DNA of 64,000 nt from Grimontia celer (GTDB lineage: Bacteria > Pseudomonadota > Gammaproteobacteria > Enterobacterales > Vibrionaceae), in NCBI RefSeq assembly GCF_900055185.1, contig NZ_FIZX01000005.1, positions 162,359 through 226,358 of the forward strand, written 5' to 3'. The notes beneath the pieces are model-generated. The model was given only the letters and a program-made list of their open reading frames with translations. It searched no databases and was not told the DNA's origin. Made by a program: the position numbers and the translations under genes. This document shows positions 8,804 through 17,447 of the stretch, one piece after another (positions within the stretch are counted from its first letter, which is position 1; each line of letters starts with the position of its first letter).

Positions 8804-10255
8804 TTAACAGCCTGGACCGCAATCCAGACAGTGTTTGATCATTTCAGGACCTAAGTGCAGTTTGGCGTTCAGGTCACGCAGTGCAGTACGCACACCTTCT
8901 TCAATCACCGGGTGATAGAAAGGCATATCCAGCATTTGCGAAATGGTCATTTGATTCTGGTGTGCCCAAGCCAGCAGGTGCGCAAGATGTTCTGCGTTTG
9001 GACCCATCATCTCTGCGCCAAGGAAGCGGCCGGTACCCTGCTCACCGTAAACGTGCAGCACACCTTTGTTTCGCAGCATGACGCGAGAGCGGCCTTGACC
9101 TTCAAACGACACTACACCGGTTTCGAAACAGCCACAGGTGCCAAGACGTGCGGTGATTTCTTTGTAGGTTTCACCCACCATGGCGATTTGTGGGTCAGAG
9201 AACACAGCAGAGATTTTGCTTCGGCGCAGACCTGCACGGATATCTGGGAATCGACCTGCGTTGTCACCGGCGATTCGACCTTGATCAGCTGCTTCGTGAA
9301 GCAATGGGATCTGGTTGCTCGCATCTCCTGATATGAAAATCGACGCGACGCTGGTTTGCATGGTGTACGGGTCAGCCGTTGGTACACCGCGTGCGTCCAA
9401 TTCCATGCCTGTGTTTTCAATGTCCAGCTTGTCGACGTTAGGACGACGGCCGGTGGCTGCCAGCACATAGTCCACTTCCATACGCTGCTCCTGACCTTGT
9501 TTGTCGAGGTAACGGATATGGACTTTCTCGCCTTCGCGCACCATTTCTTCGACTTTTGCGTCAGCATCCAGATAGAACTCTTCATTGAAGGCTTTATCTG
9601 CGTAAGCCATTACCGTTGGGTCAGTTAAAGGACCTACCTGACCGCCAACACCGAAGACTTTCACTTTCACGCCAAGGCGATGCAGTGACTGGCCAAGCTC
9701 AAGACCGATAACACCCGGACCAAATACAGCGACAGAACCTGGTAAATCATCCCAATCGAATACGTCATCGTTCACAATCAGACGGTCACCCAAATCATTC
9801 CAAGGGGCCGGCCAGGTTGGCCGTGAGCCCGTCGCAATGACAATGCGTTTTGCTTCAATGCGGGTGTGGTCGTCTACGATGAGAGTGTTATCGTCAATAA
9901 ACTTGGCGTAACCGGCGATTTTGTCTTCTGCCGGGATTTCATCAACACCTTCGAGAACAAAGCCAACGAATCGGTCACGTTCGCGTTTCACACGATCCAT
10001 CACCTCGCGGCCATTGATTTTAATTTCACCTTGAGGATGTACGCCAAAACCCGGCGCTTTTTCGATGTGGTGAACGGCTTCAGCAGCGGCAATCAGAAGT
10101 TTCGATGGCATACAGCCAACGCGCGCACAGGTCGTGCCGTAAGGACCGCCTTCGATGATCACAACATTGTCGGTGTGTGCTTTGGCTGAGCGGTAAGCAC
10201 CCAGACCTGCGGTACCTCCACCAATGACGGCGACATCTACATTCAAGGTTTTCAT
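8804..10255 (-). CDS. dihydrolipoamide dehydrogenase-like flavoprotein disulfide reductase
   Basis: A 483-residue class I pyridine nucleotide-disulfide oxidoreductase. It has an FAD-binding GGGTAG near residue 12, a redox disulfide TCARVGC (Cys43/Cys48), an NAD(P)H-binding GPGVIGLELG, a second FAD motif FISGDAS, and the C-terminal active-site His-Glu as HPVIEEG. It is not part of a 2-oxoacid dehydrogenase operon. It follows the peroxiredoxin-glutaredoxin gene on the same strand and lies beside oxyR, which suggests a role in thiol or peroxide defence, perhaps feeding electrons to that peroxidase. An odd feature is the cysteine-rich end CLDCGPGC. The true electron acceptor is not known. Confidence 0.88.
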   Translation of the reverse strand: MKTLNVDVAVIGGGTAGLGAYRSAKAHTDNVVIIEGGPYGTTCARVGCMPSKLLIAAAEAVHHIEKAPGFGVHPQGEIKINGREVMDRVKRERDRFVGFVLEGVDEIPAEDKIAGYAKFIDDNTLIVDDHTRIEAKRIVIATGSRPTWPAPWNDLGDRLIVNDDVFDWDDLPGSVAVFGPGVIGLELGQSLHRLGVKVKVFGVGGQVGPLTDPTVMAYADKAFNEEFYLDADAKVEEMVREGEKVHIRYLDKQGQEQRMEVDYVLAATGRRPNVDKLDIENTGMELDARGVPTADPYTMQTSVASIFISGDASNQIPLLHEAADQGRIAGDNAGRFPDIRAGLRRSKISAVFSDPQIAMVGETYKEITARLGTCGCFETGVVSFEGQGRSRVMLRNKGVLHVYGEQGTGRFLGAEMMGPNAEHLAHLLAWAHQNQMTISQMLDMPFYHPVIEEGVRTALRDLNAKLHLGPEMIKHCLDCGPGC

Positions 10256-10299
10256 TATTATTCTCCAGGTAAATCCGGTTACAAGCTTCAGGATTAAGT

Positions 10300-10319
10300 A
10301 GGGCAGCCTAAGCTGCCCT
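10300..10319 (-). other. intercistronic hairpin between prx/grx and the flavoprotein gene
   Basis: Perfect 8-bp stem (10300-10307/10312-10319) directly after the peroxiredoxin stop codon. No T tract follows on the minus strand, so it looks more like an mRNA-stabilising or partial-attenuation hairpin within a two-gene operon than a full terminator. Confidence 0.55.
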
Positions 10320-10327
10320 GTTCGGTG

Positions 10328-11059
10328 TTATGCGAAGTATGCTTCCAGCTCGTCGCTGCCACCGATGTGCTTACCGCCAATGAATACTTGTGGCACTGTA
10401 GCGCGGCCGCTTACTGCACGCAGGCTCACAGTGGTAGCATCCTGACCCAGCACAATCTCTTCAAACTGTAGCTTGTTATCAATCAGCAGTTGTTTCGCTT
10501 TCGCACAGAAAGGACAACCTGGTTTGCTGAATACCGTAATTGATTCTTGCAGTTTATGGTTTGGTGCAATGTGGCCAAGCATAGTGTCTGCATCTGAAAC
10601 CTTGAACGGGTCGCCCGGCTCGTTTGGTTCGATAAACATCTTCTCTACCACGCCGTCTTTAACCAGCATGCTGTAGCGCCATGAACGCTCACCAAAGCCC
10701 AAATCGTCTTTAGCTACTGCCATACCCATGCCACGGGTGAACTCTGCGTTGCCGTCTGGGATGAAAGTGATGTTTTCTGCTTCCTGGTCTGCTTTCCAAG
10801 CGTTCATCACGAACGTATCGTTTACAGACACACAAAGAATGTCATCAACACCGTGCTCTTGGAACACTGAGTACAGCTCGTTGTAGCGAGGCAGGTGCGT
10901 TGAAGAACACGTCGGAGTGAAAGCACCTGGCAGGCTGAATACAACAACCGTTTTACCGGCAAACAGCTCGTCAGTGGTCACGTTAACCCACTCATCACCC
11001 TTGCGAGTTGGGAATGTAACGCTTGGTACTTTCTGACCTTCTTTGTTAATAAATTCCAT
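10328..11059 (-). CDS. hybrid peroxiredoxin-glutaredoxin (Prx5 type)
   Basis: Thiol peroxidase that reduces peroxides using glutathione through its own fused glutaredoxin. Residues 1 to about 165 are a peroxiredoxin 5-like domain with the peroxidatic cysteine at PGAFTPTC (Cys51). Residues about 170-243 are a glutaredoxin domain with active site GCPFC (Cys182/Cys185) and TVPQVFIGG. The 243-residue length and order match the hybrid Prx5 enzyme characterised in Haemophilus influenzae. It is divergent from oxyR with about 150 bases between, a classical arrangement for an OxyR-controlled peroxidase, and heads a likely operon with the flavoprotein gene. Confidence 0.95.
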   Translation of the reverse strand: MEFINKEGQKVPSVTFPTRKGDEWVNVTTDELFAGKTVVVFSLPGAFTPTCSSTHLPRYNELYSVFQEHGVDDILCVSVNDTFVMNAWKADQEAENITFIPDGNAEFTRGMGMAVAKDDLGFGERSWRYSMLVKDGVVEKMFIEPNEPGDPFKVSDADTMLGHIAPNHKLQESITVFSKPGCPFCAKAKQLLIDNKLQFEEIVLGQDATTVSLRAVSGRATVPQVFIGGKHIGGSDELEAYFA

Positions 11060-11146
11060 GGTAATACCCCTTAAATAGATTTTGTTTTTCAGTTCTTTAA
11101 TCCGGTGTTCCCGGTTGATGTGTGTATATTAGGGTGAAAGGGGTGG

Positions 11147-11192
11147 ATAGTTCTAATTGATTGGGTTTATCATTTTAATAAGTAAAATCTAT
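11147..11192. promoter_or_regulatory. possible OxyR-binding region
   Basis: The oxyR-prx divergent region holds an ATAG at 11147-11150 and a CTAT at 11189-11192 at the ends of an AT-rich 46-base stretch. OxyR sites are spaced ATAG/CTAT elements spread over about 37 bp. The inner elements here are poor matches and the span is too long, so only the position supports the call. Confidence 0.3.
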
Positions 11193-11206
11193 CAAAGAGG
11201 TTTGGT

Positions 11207-12112
11207 GTGAATATTCGCGATCTCGAATACCTGGTAGCTTTGTCTGAGCACCAGCACTTCCGAAAGGCAGCGGAAGCCTGTTTCGTCAGCCAGCCAACGT
11301 TAAGCGGCCAAATCCGCAAGTTGGAAGATGAATTGGGTGTGGTGCTACTGGAGCGCACCAGCCGGAAAGTGTTGTTTACCGATGCGGGCATGCAGCTTGT
11401 CCGTCAGGCTCAAAAGATCCTGATGGAAGTGAAGGTGCTGGAAGAAATGGCAAGCCAGCAAGGTGAGGAAATGTCAGGGCCACTGCATGTGGGCTTTATT
11501 CCCACCGTGGGGCCATATCTGCTGCCTCACATAGTGCCAGCGGTAAAAGAAGCGTTTCCTGAACTTGAGCTCTTCCTGCATGAAGCACAAACCCATCAGC
11601 TCGTGCAGCAGTTGGAAGAAGGAAAACTGGACTGCATTATCTTGGCCTCGGTAAAAGAGACTGAACATTTTAAAGAGATCCCGCTTTATCTGGAGCCTAT
11701 GCTGCTGGCTTTGCCGGAAGGGCATAAGTGGTCAAAGGCAGAAACCGTGCCGATGGACGACCTGCGCGGCGAAACACTGTTGATGCTGGCAGATGGCCAT
11801 TGTCTTCGCGATCAGGCGATGGGCTTTTGTTTTGCGGCAGGTGCGAAGGAAGATTCGCGTTTCCGTGCGACCAGTCTGGAGACGCTTCGAAACATGGTGG
11901 CCGCTGAGACGGGTATCACTTTGTTGCCGAAACTGTCAGTACCCAAGAGCATGCACCGAGATGGGGTGGTGTATGTGAAAGCCATCGACCCAGAGCCACA
12001 GCGCTTGATCACGCTGGATTATCGCCCGGGATCGCCGCTTCGCGCTCGCTATGAAAAGCTGGCGTCAGTGATTTCAGCAGCGATGAAAGGAACCTGTAAC
12101 GCGATTGGCTAA
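11207..12112 (+). CDS. oxyR: hydrogen peroxide-sensing LysR-type regulator OxyR
   Basis: Activator of peroxide-defence genes. The 301-residue product starts MNIRDLEYLVALSEHQHFRKAAE at a GTG codon preceded by AGAGG. The LysR helix-turn-helix occupies about residues 1-60. The regulatory domain contains DGHCLRDQAMGFC, whose two cysteines correspond to the redox pair Cys199 and Cys208 of E. coli OxyR, and GITLLP is conserved. It is transcribed away from the hybrid peroxiredoxin gene, its likely target. It ends at a bidirectional terminator shared with mrcA. Confidence 0.97.
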   Translation: MNIRDLEYLVALSEHQHFRKAAEACFVSQPTLSGQIRKLEDELGVVLLERTSRKVLFTDAGMQLVRQAQKILMEVKVLEEMASQQGEEMSGPLHVGFIPTVGPYLLPHIVPAVKEAFPELELFLHEAQTHQLVQQLEEGKLDCIILASVKETEHFKEIPLYLEPMLLALPEGHKWSKAETVPMDDLRGETLLMLADGHCLRDQAMGFCFAAGAKEDSRFRATSLETLRNMVAAETGITLLPKLSVPKSMHRDGVVYVKAIDPEPQRLITLDYRPGSPLRARYEKLASVISAAMKGTCNAIG

Positions 12113-12122
12113 ATAAAACGAC

Positions 12123-12163
12123 AGAAATAACAAAGGCGCCCGATGGGCGCCTTTGTTATTTCT
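12123..12163. terminator. bidirectional terminator between oxyR and mrcA
   Basis: Perfect 18-bp stem (12123-12140/12146-12163) with a 5-base loop CGATG. The AT-rich outer part gives T-rich 3' ends on both strands, suited to stopping the convergent oxyR and mrcA transcripts. Confidence 0.9.
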
Positions 12164-12170
12164 TTAGAAC

Positions 12171-14681
12171 TTAAAAAAGCTCTTCACCTTCAGACTCGTA
12201 GATATTTCCGCTACTGGCGGCGGAGGATACATAGTCAGTTGGCTCGGTGCCCTTCTCAAAGAACTCGAACATTGAGCTTGCGTCATTCTTGCGGGTCAGT
12301 AGGCCAGTGTCGCGGTCAATACGCACTTTTACGATGTCAGATGGCACCACTTTGCGCTGCGCTGGTACGTCGACCAATGCATCAACCATAAAGTCGATCC
12401 AAGCAGGTTGCGCAGTTTTTGCCCCCGCTTCCGCACCGGAGATCTGGGAGTTATCCAGGTTAGCGTTGCGGGAGGTTCTGCCGAGTTCACGTGAGTGATC
12501 ATCAAACCCAACCCATACCGTTGCGACAAGCCCGGGTGCGAAGCCGCTGTACCACGCATCTTTAGAATCGTTGGTAGTACCCGTCTTACCGCCGATATCG
12601 CGTCGGTTCAGTGGTTTCTGCGCGCGCCAGCCTGTACCGTTCCAGCCAGTACCCTGACGCCAGTCGCCGCCGCCCCAGATATTCGCTTCCATCATTTCGC
12701 GGGTCAGGAAGGCATTTTGCTCACTGATGACCTGTGGTGCGAACTCTGGCTCGTTTTCCATGGCTGCGGTTTCATCGAGGAGGTTTTCCTCTTCCATCAG
12801 GTTATCTGAGCTGAGTTTAGACGTATTACTGTCGCAGTTTTCTCGGCAGATAGTTTGTGGGTGAGCAGTGAAAAGCAGCTGTCCAAACGGGTCTTCAACT
12901 TTGCTGATGAAGTAAGGCTTAAGATAGTAACCGCCGTTGGCAAACACACTGAAGCCTTGGGCTACTTGCATTGGCGTCAGGCTGCCAGCACCCAAAGCCA
13001 GGGTTTCAGAGCGCGGCAGTTCTTCATGCTTGAAGCCAAAGCGGGTCAGAAAGTCGATAGTTTCATCCAAACCCACTTTGCGCAGTACGCGGACGGCCAT
13101 GACGTTTTTAGACGTTGCCAGACCAATGCGTGCCCGGGTTGGGCCAATGTAGGTAGGTGGGGAGTTTTTAGGACGCCATGCCGTGCCCTGACTTGAGTCC
13201 CATTTATTGATTGGAGCGTCGTTGATCAAAGTTGCCAGTGTCATCCCCTGATCCAATGCCGCCGAATAGATAAATGGCTTGATGGCAGAACCTACCTGAC
13301 GAACTGACTGAGTCGCACGGTTGAACTTGCTGTGAACGAAGTTAAAACCACCTACCAGCGCTTTTATGGCGCCGTTTTCCGGAGACATGGCCACCATGGC
13401 GGTATTGGCATCCGGCACCTGGCTCAGCTGCCATGCATCATCGACCTTGCGTACCCAAATTTGTTCACCAACAGCCAGAATATCCGCGGCCTGCTTCGGT
13501 GCGGTGCCCTGGCGGGTATCTGTTCTGTAGCGGCGAGCCCATTTCATACCATCCCAAGGCAGCGTGGCGGTCTCACCACTTTGCAATTCAACTTCCGCCG
13601 CTTTTCCGTCGACCTTGATAACAACAGCCGGGTTGAGCTCGCCATAAGTGGGTTGTTGCTTCAGGTGCTTGGCAATCTTCTCTGCATCCCATGGCTCAGC
13701 GCCATCTTTCCAAAGTGTAGCTACTGCACCGCGATAGCCGTGACGTTCATCGTAGGAGAGGAGGTTGTTGATCGCTGCTTTTTCCGCTGCGTTTTGCAGA
13801 CGTGAATCAAGGGTGGTGTAGACCTTCATGCCTGATTCATAAACATCTTCGCCATATTGCTCAACCGCCCAAGCACGCGCCATTTCAGCCATATAAGGCG
13901 CATTGAGTTCAATTTCAGCACCATGGTAGCGGGCGACAATCGGCTCATTCTTGGCTTGCTCGTATTCAGAGCGGGTGACATAACCTTCATCCAGCATACG
14001 CTTCAATACTACGTTGCGACGGTTAGTTGCCCGCTCAACTGAATAAATCGGGTTCATGGTGGATGGGGCTTTTGGCATTCCTGCGAGGGTGGCCAGTTCA
14101 CTGAGCGTTAAATCTTGAAGGTCTTTACCGAAGTAAACGCGCGCGGCAGCGCCAAACCCATACGAGCGGTAACCCAGGAAAATTTTGTTGGCGTAAAGCT
14201 CCATGATTTCCTGTTTGGTTAGCAATTGCTCGATGTGGATCGCGATAAATATCTCTTTGATTTTACGCATAATCTTCTTTTCGTTAGAAAGGAAGAAATT
14301 ACGCGCAAGTTGTTGGGTGATGGTACTTGCGCCCTGTTTGGCGCTCCCTGACATGGCCACGACAATGGCGGCACGGGTGATGCCGATAGGGTCGATGCCC
14401 GGATGGTCATAAAAGCGGCTGTCTTCAGTCGCGATCAGGGCGTCAATCAGATCTTGTGGAATGTCATTGTAAGTGACTGGAATACGTCGTTTTTCACCAA
14501 ACTGGGAAATCAGTTTTCCGTCTGCGCTGTACACCTGCATTGGCGTTTGCAGTTCAACATCCTTGAGTGTGGCAACATCTGGTAATTCAGGTTTTACGTA
14601 AACGTAAAAACCAAAAATTGTACCCACTCCAAGTAATATGCAAATTATTGCAAGGATAAGCAGTCGCTTAATGAACTTCAC
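12171..14681 (-). CDS. mrcA: penicillin-binding protein 1A, bifunctional glycosyltransferase/transpeptidase
   Basis: Polymerises and cross-links peptidoglycan at the inner membrane. The 836-residue product has a short cytoplasmic tail and one membrane helix (about residues 7-27). The glycosyltransferase domain follows, with ATEDSRFYDHPG and GASTITQQLARN (about 50-230), then an OB-like insert. The transpeptidase domain has SxxK in GSAIKP near residue 466, SKN shortly after, and KTG in GGKTGTTND. Length and order match E. coli PBP1A. The gene is divergent from pilM, the conserved mrcA-pilM arrangement of gammaproteobacteria. Confidence 0.97.
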   Translation of the reverse strand: MKFIKRLLILAIICILLGVGTIFGFYVYVKPELPDVATLKDVELQTPMQVYSADGKLISQFGEKRRIPVTYNDIPQDLIDALIATEDSRFYDHPGIDPIGITRAAIVVAMSGSAKQGASTITQQLARNFFLSNEKKIMRKIKEIFIAIHIEQLLTKQEIMELYANKIFLGYRSYGFGAAARVYFGKDLQDLTLSELATLAGMPKAPSTMNPIYSVERATNRRNVVLKRMLDEGYVTRSEYEQAKNEPIVARYHGAEIELNAPYMAEMARAWAVEQYGEDVYESGMKVYTTLDSRLQNAAEKAAINNLLSYDERHGYRGAVATLWKDGAEPWDAEKIAKHLKQQPTYGELNPAVVIKVDGKAAEVELQSGETATLPWDGMKWARRYRTDTRQGTAPKQAADILAVGEQIWVRKVDDAWQLSQVPDANTAMVAMSPENGAIKALVGGFNFVHSKFNRATQSVRQVGSAIKPFIYSAALDQGMTLATLINDAPINKWDSSQGTAWRPKNSPPTYIGPTRARIGLATSKNVMAVRVLRKVGLDETIDFLTRFGFKHEELPRSETLALGAGSLTPMQVAQGFSVFANGGYYLKPYFISKVEDPFGQLLFTAHPQTICRENCDSNTSKLSSDNLMEEENLLDETAAMENEPEFAPQVISEQNAFLTREMMEANIWGGGDWRQGTGWNGTGWRAQKPLNRRDIGGKTGTTNDSKDAWYSGFAPGLVATVWVGFDDHSRELGRTSRNANLDNSQISGAEAGAKTAQPAWIDFMVDALVDVPAQRKVVPSDIVKVRIDRDTGLLTRKNDASSMFEFFEKGTEPTDYVSSAASSGNIYESEGEELF

Positions 14682-14827
14682 TTGATATTTCCCGTAAGTT
14701 TTCAGTCGAGTCGTTCAAACCATTAGTGCTCGTAGTATAAAGAGAACTGAACAAAAAATAACGAACCTGCGGAGAGAACTTTCAAAAAAGTTACTTGATG
14801 CTGACTTTTAAGAAGGTGGCATTTCAA

Positions 14828-15763
14828 ATGTTTGCTGGAAAAACCGCTATGGGGATCGATGTTGGCGCACATTCTGTTCGCGCTGCCATAATCCAAAAAC
14901 GTGGCAAGGCATTAAAGCTTCAGGCTCTCGTTGTTGCACCGCGACAATCCTCCTTAGATGACTCCCTTAAATCGGTAAAAAAGCAGCTCAGAAAAGCGTG
15001 TGGTGTGCCTTGGAACTGGCCGCAGGCCCAGATCATGGGTGTGCCGCAAAGCAACGTGGCGATGAAGAGATTCCCCGCAGCCCTCGATATTCCAGAACAC
15101 GAACAGTACGTTCAGGTTGGGCTTCAACTTAGCGAAAGCCTTGGGTTACCGATGGATGAGTTGCTCTATGACTTCCGCCCACTTCCCGAAAATGACGGTG
15201 TTGAAGTCTATGCCTGCCGTAAACCCATGCTGAAAGATACGCTGTCAGGCTTGAAATCAGCAGGATTTTCGTTGTCGGTGATTGAACTCCAAACCCATGC
15301 ACTGATGCGACTCTATAAACAGCATATGACGTCCCGGCCTGATGCGGGGGCTTCGTTGATGGTGGATGTCGGAACTGAGCGCTTACAAATCTGTTTAGGG
15401 GACGCCAGTGATGGCAAATTCTACCGAGAGCTTCCCGTGCCCTTTGAACAAACGGATGCGGGTGCAGAAGAGCTAAGGGCGCTTTATACACAGCAACTGG
15501 CAGAGACTATACAGCGGCAGTATCAACTGGCTTCCACTCAGCTTCAAGGGATCAAGGTCTCGACAGTTTGGTTGTCTGGAGATGGGGCGAAAAAGATCGA
15601 TATTTTCAAACTGGAAGCGGCGCTTGGTTGGAGAGTGAGGGCATTGAATCCGCTTCAGGGGCTGAGTTATTCACCAAAGCTTGTTGATGGTCTGAATGAG
15701 TCAGCTGCCGCCTGGTCAACATCTATTGGGCTCGCTTTGCGCGGAGTGATGGATGAACATTAG
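14828..15763 (+). CDS. pilM: type IV pilus assembly protein PilM
   Basis: Actin-like cytoplasmic protein that binds the N-terminus of PilN and links the pilus alignment complex to the motor. The 311-residue product shows the actin-fold phosphate motif MGIDVGAHSVRAA at the N-terminus and MVDVGTERL as the second phosphate loop. The open frame reaches back to a TTG at 14795, but ATG 14828 has an AAGGTGG ribosome-binding site 8 bases upstream. It heads pilMNOPQ; pilN overlaps its end by 11 bases. Confidence 0.93.
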   Translation: MFAGKTAMGIDVGAHSVRAAIIQKRGKALKLQALVVAPRQSSLDDSLKSVKKQLRKACGVPWNWPQAQIMGVPQSNVAMKRFPAALDIPEHEQYVQVGLQLSESLGLPMDELLYDFRPLPENDGVEVYACRKPMLKDTLSGLKSAGFSLSVIELQTHALMRLYKQHMTSRPDAGASLMVDVGTERLQICLGDASDGKFYRELPVPFEQTDAGAEELRALYTQQLAETIQRQYQLASTQLQGIKVSTVWLSGDGAKKIDIFKLEAALGWRVRALNPLQGLSYSPKLVDGLNESAAAWSTSIGLALRGVMDEH

Positions 15764-16340
15764 TATTAATCTTCTTCCTTGGCGTGAAATGCAGCGTCAG
15801 GCAATACGCCGACGCTTTATGAACAAATCTGTGTTGGTCCTCGTTCTGGTTTCCTTGTGTGTGATTGGTGGCCGTTGGACTGTTTATAACCAACTCACTA
15901 TTCAGGAAGCGAGAAATGCGCGTCTTCAGCAGGAAATCAATGAACTGAATGCCACGCTCAGGGAATTTGCCAAACGTGAAGTCGAACGCGATGAACTTCA
16001 CCGCCGCCTGACGCTCGTCAACTCGCTGCAAAAACAGCGCAATAATGCCACCTTGCTTTTCAATCTCTTGCCACAAATTACGCCGGATGGCGTGGTGCTG
16101 GATAAAGTCTCAATGGCAGCGGGAACAGTGACGATTGAAGGACGCAGCCGGGATAACGCTAAGCTCGCCAGCCTGTTAGCTTTGCTGGAATCGGATTCGG
16201 GTGCCAAGAATGTGCAAATTCATTCCATCATCAATAACACTGCGCAGTCTTCTCTGGTCGCCAAGAATTTTCGCGCGACGTTTGACCTTACCGATTACTT
16301 GACGCTGGAATTGCCGAAGGAGGACAGCAATGGGCGCTGA
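15753..16340 (+). CDS. pilN: type IV pilus assembly protein PilN
   Basis: Inner-membrane alignment protein. The 195-residue product begins with the PilM-binding motif INLLPWRE, has one transmembrane helix (about residues 28-45), a periplasmic coiled coil (about 50-100) and a ferredoxin-like domain. With PilO it forms a heterodimer joining PilM inside to PilP/PilQ outside. The start overlaps pilM and the end overlaps pilO by 11 bases, indicating translational coupling. Confidence 0.93.
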   Translation: MNISINLLPWREMQRQAIRRRFMNKSVLVLVLVSLCVIGGRWTVYNQLTIQEARNARLQQEINELNATLREFAKREVERDELHRRLTLVNSLQKQRNNATLLFNLLPQITPDGVVLDKVSMAAGTVTIEGRSRDNAKLASLLALLESDSGAKNVQIHSIINNTAQSSLVAKNFRATFDLTDYLTLELPKEDSNGR

Positions 16341-16923
16341 TTGGCGCGATTGGGAAATCGATGAAATCCCCGAATGGTCAGCGACTGCGCAGAACGTATT
16401 GTTGGGAGTGCTGGGCATCATTGTGCTGGCGGCAGCGGTATTTTTTGTTGTCCTACCTGCACAGCAAGAAGTCGAGCTAGCCAGACAAGATGAGAGCTTG
16501 CTGCGGACACAATTTCGCATTAAGGCAGAACAAGTGGCGGCGCTTCCGAATGTTGATGAACAGCTGGAAGAGTTGCAGAAATTTTATAGCCACTTGACTA
16601 AACAGTTACCTGCGGAAGATGAATTAGCTTTGCTGCTTGCCGGCATCAACGACACCGGACTTCAGTACAACCTCAATTTCGAAAAGCTCAACTGGAACAA
16701 AGGAAAGCATGTTGGCTGGTTGTATCAGGTGCCTCTGGATATTGAACTCACTGGTGAGTATGCAGACATGGGCCAGTTCTCGGCCGCACTGGCAAGATTA
16801 CCACGTATCGTCGCCCTCCAGGATTTCACGCTGTTACGTGAGAAAGATAAAACTGATCAATTGCGTTTCTCGGTAGGGGCTCATACCTATCGCTATGAGA
16901 AGCAAGAGGAGGTTTCGCAATGA
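16330..16923 (+). CDS. pilO: type IV pilus assembly protein PilO
   Basis: Partner of PilN in the inner-membrane alignment complex. The 197-residue product has a cytoplasmic N-terminus, one transmembrane segment (about residues 22-45, VLLGVLGIIVLAAAVFFVVL), a coiled coil (about 50-95) and a periplasmic ferredoxin-like fold with the typical GLQYNLNFEKL and LTGEYADMGQF segments. The end overlaps the pilP start by 4 bases (ATGA). Confidence 0.93.
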   Translation: MGADWRDWEIDEIPEWSATAQNVLLGVLGIIVLAAAVFFVVLPAQQEVELARQDESLLRTQFRIKAEQVAALPNVDEQLEELQKFYSHLTKQLPAEDELALLLAGINDTGLQYNLNFEKLNWNKGKHVGWLYQVPLDIELTGEYADMGQFSAALARLPRIVALQDFTLLREKDKTDQLRFSVGAHTYRYEKQEEVSQ

Positions 16924-17435
16924 GATACCAAGTTGCGATGCTAAGTGTGATCCTGCTTTCCGGCTGTATGCAGGAGCCCAAAACGCAGGACCTCGAACGC
17001 TTTATCGTCCAGACCTATGCGGCAGCCCAGGTAACAGCAACACCGCTTCCGCCTGAACCGACTTACTTCCCTACGCCTTTTGACCCAGGTATCGACACCG
17101 ACCCTTTCGTGCTGCCGATAGCCATGGAAGAAGAGGAGTTGGTGAAAGGAGACTGCTGGCAGCCGGAAGATCTCCCAGGTAAAGACCCACTCGAGAGCTA
17201 CGAGCTATCGTCACTCGAGTTTAAGGGAGTTATTGGACTGCCAGGGAGCTATTGGGCATTGGTCGCAGCGCCCGATGAAAGCATTCACCGCGTTGGATTG
17301 GGGCGTATGCTCGGCAACAATCGGGGGCGTGTGGACAGTATCAGTCAACACACGCTCTCTATCACAGAACACTTGCCTGACGGACTTGGCTGCTGGCAGG
17401 TACGTAACGTTAGATTGGCACTCAACAAAAACTAA
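16920..17435 (+). CDS. pilP: type IV pilus assembly lipoprotein PilP
   Basis: Inner-membrane lipoprotein linking PilN/O to the secretin PilQ. The 171-residue product has a lipoprotein signal with lipobox LLSGC (Cys near residue 16), a proline-rich flexible segment (about 35-70) and a C-terminal homology region with LSSLEFKGVIGL and VGLGRMLGNNRGRV, the compact beta domain that binds PilQ. The start overlaps the pilO stop. Confidence 0.93.
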   Translation: MRYQVAMLSVILLSGCMQEPKTQDLERFIVQTYAAAQVTATPLPPEPTYFPTPFDPGIDTDPFVLPIAMEEEELVKGDCWQPEDLPGKDPLESYELSSLEFKGVIGLPGSYWALVAAPDESIHRVGLGRMLGNNRGRVDSISQHTLSITEHLPDGLGCWQVRNVRLALNKN

Positions 17436-17447
17436 AAAGGGTAACTC

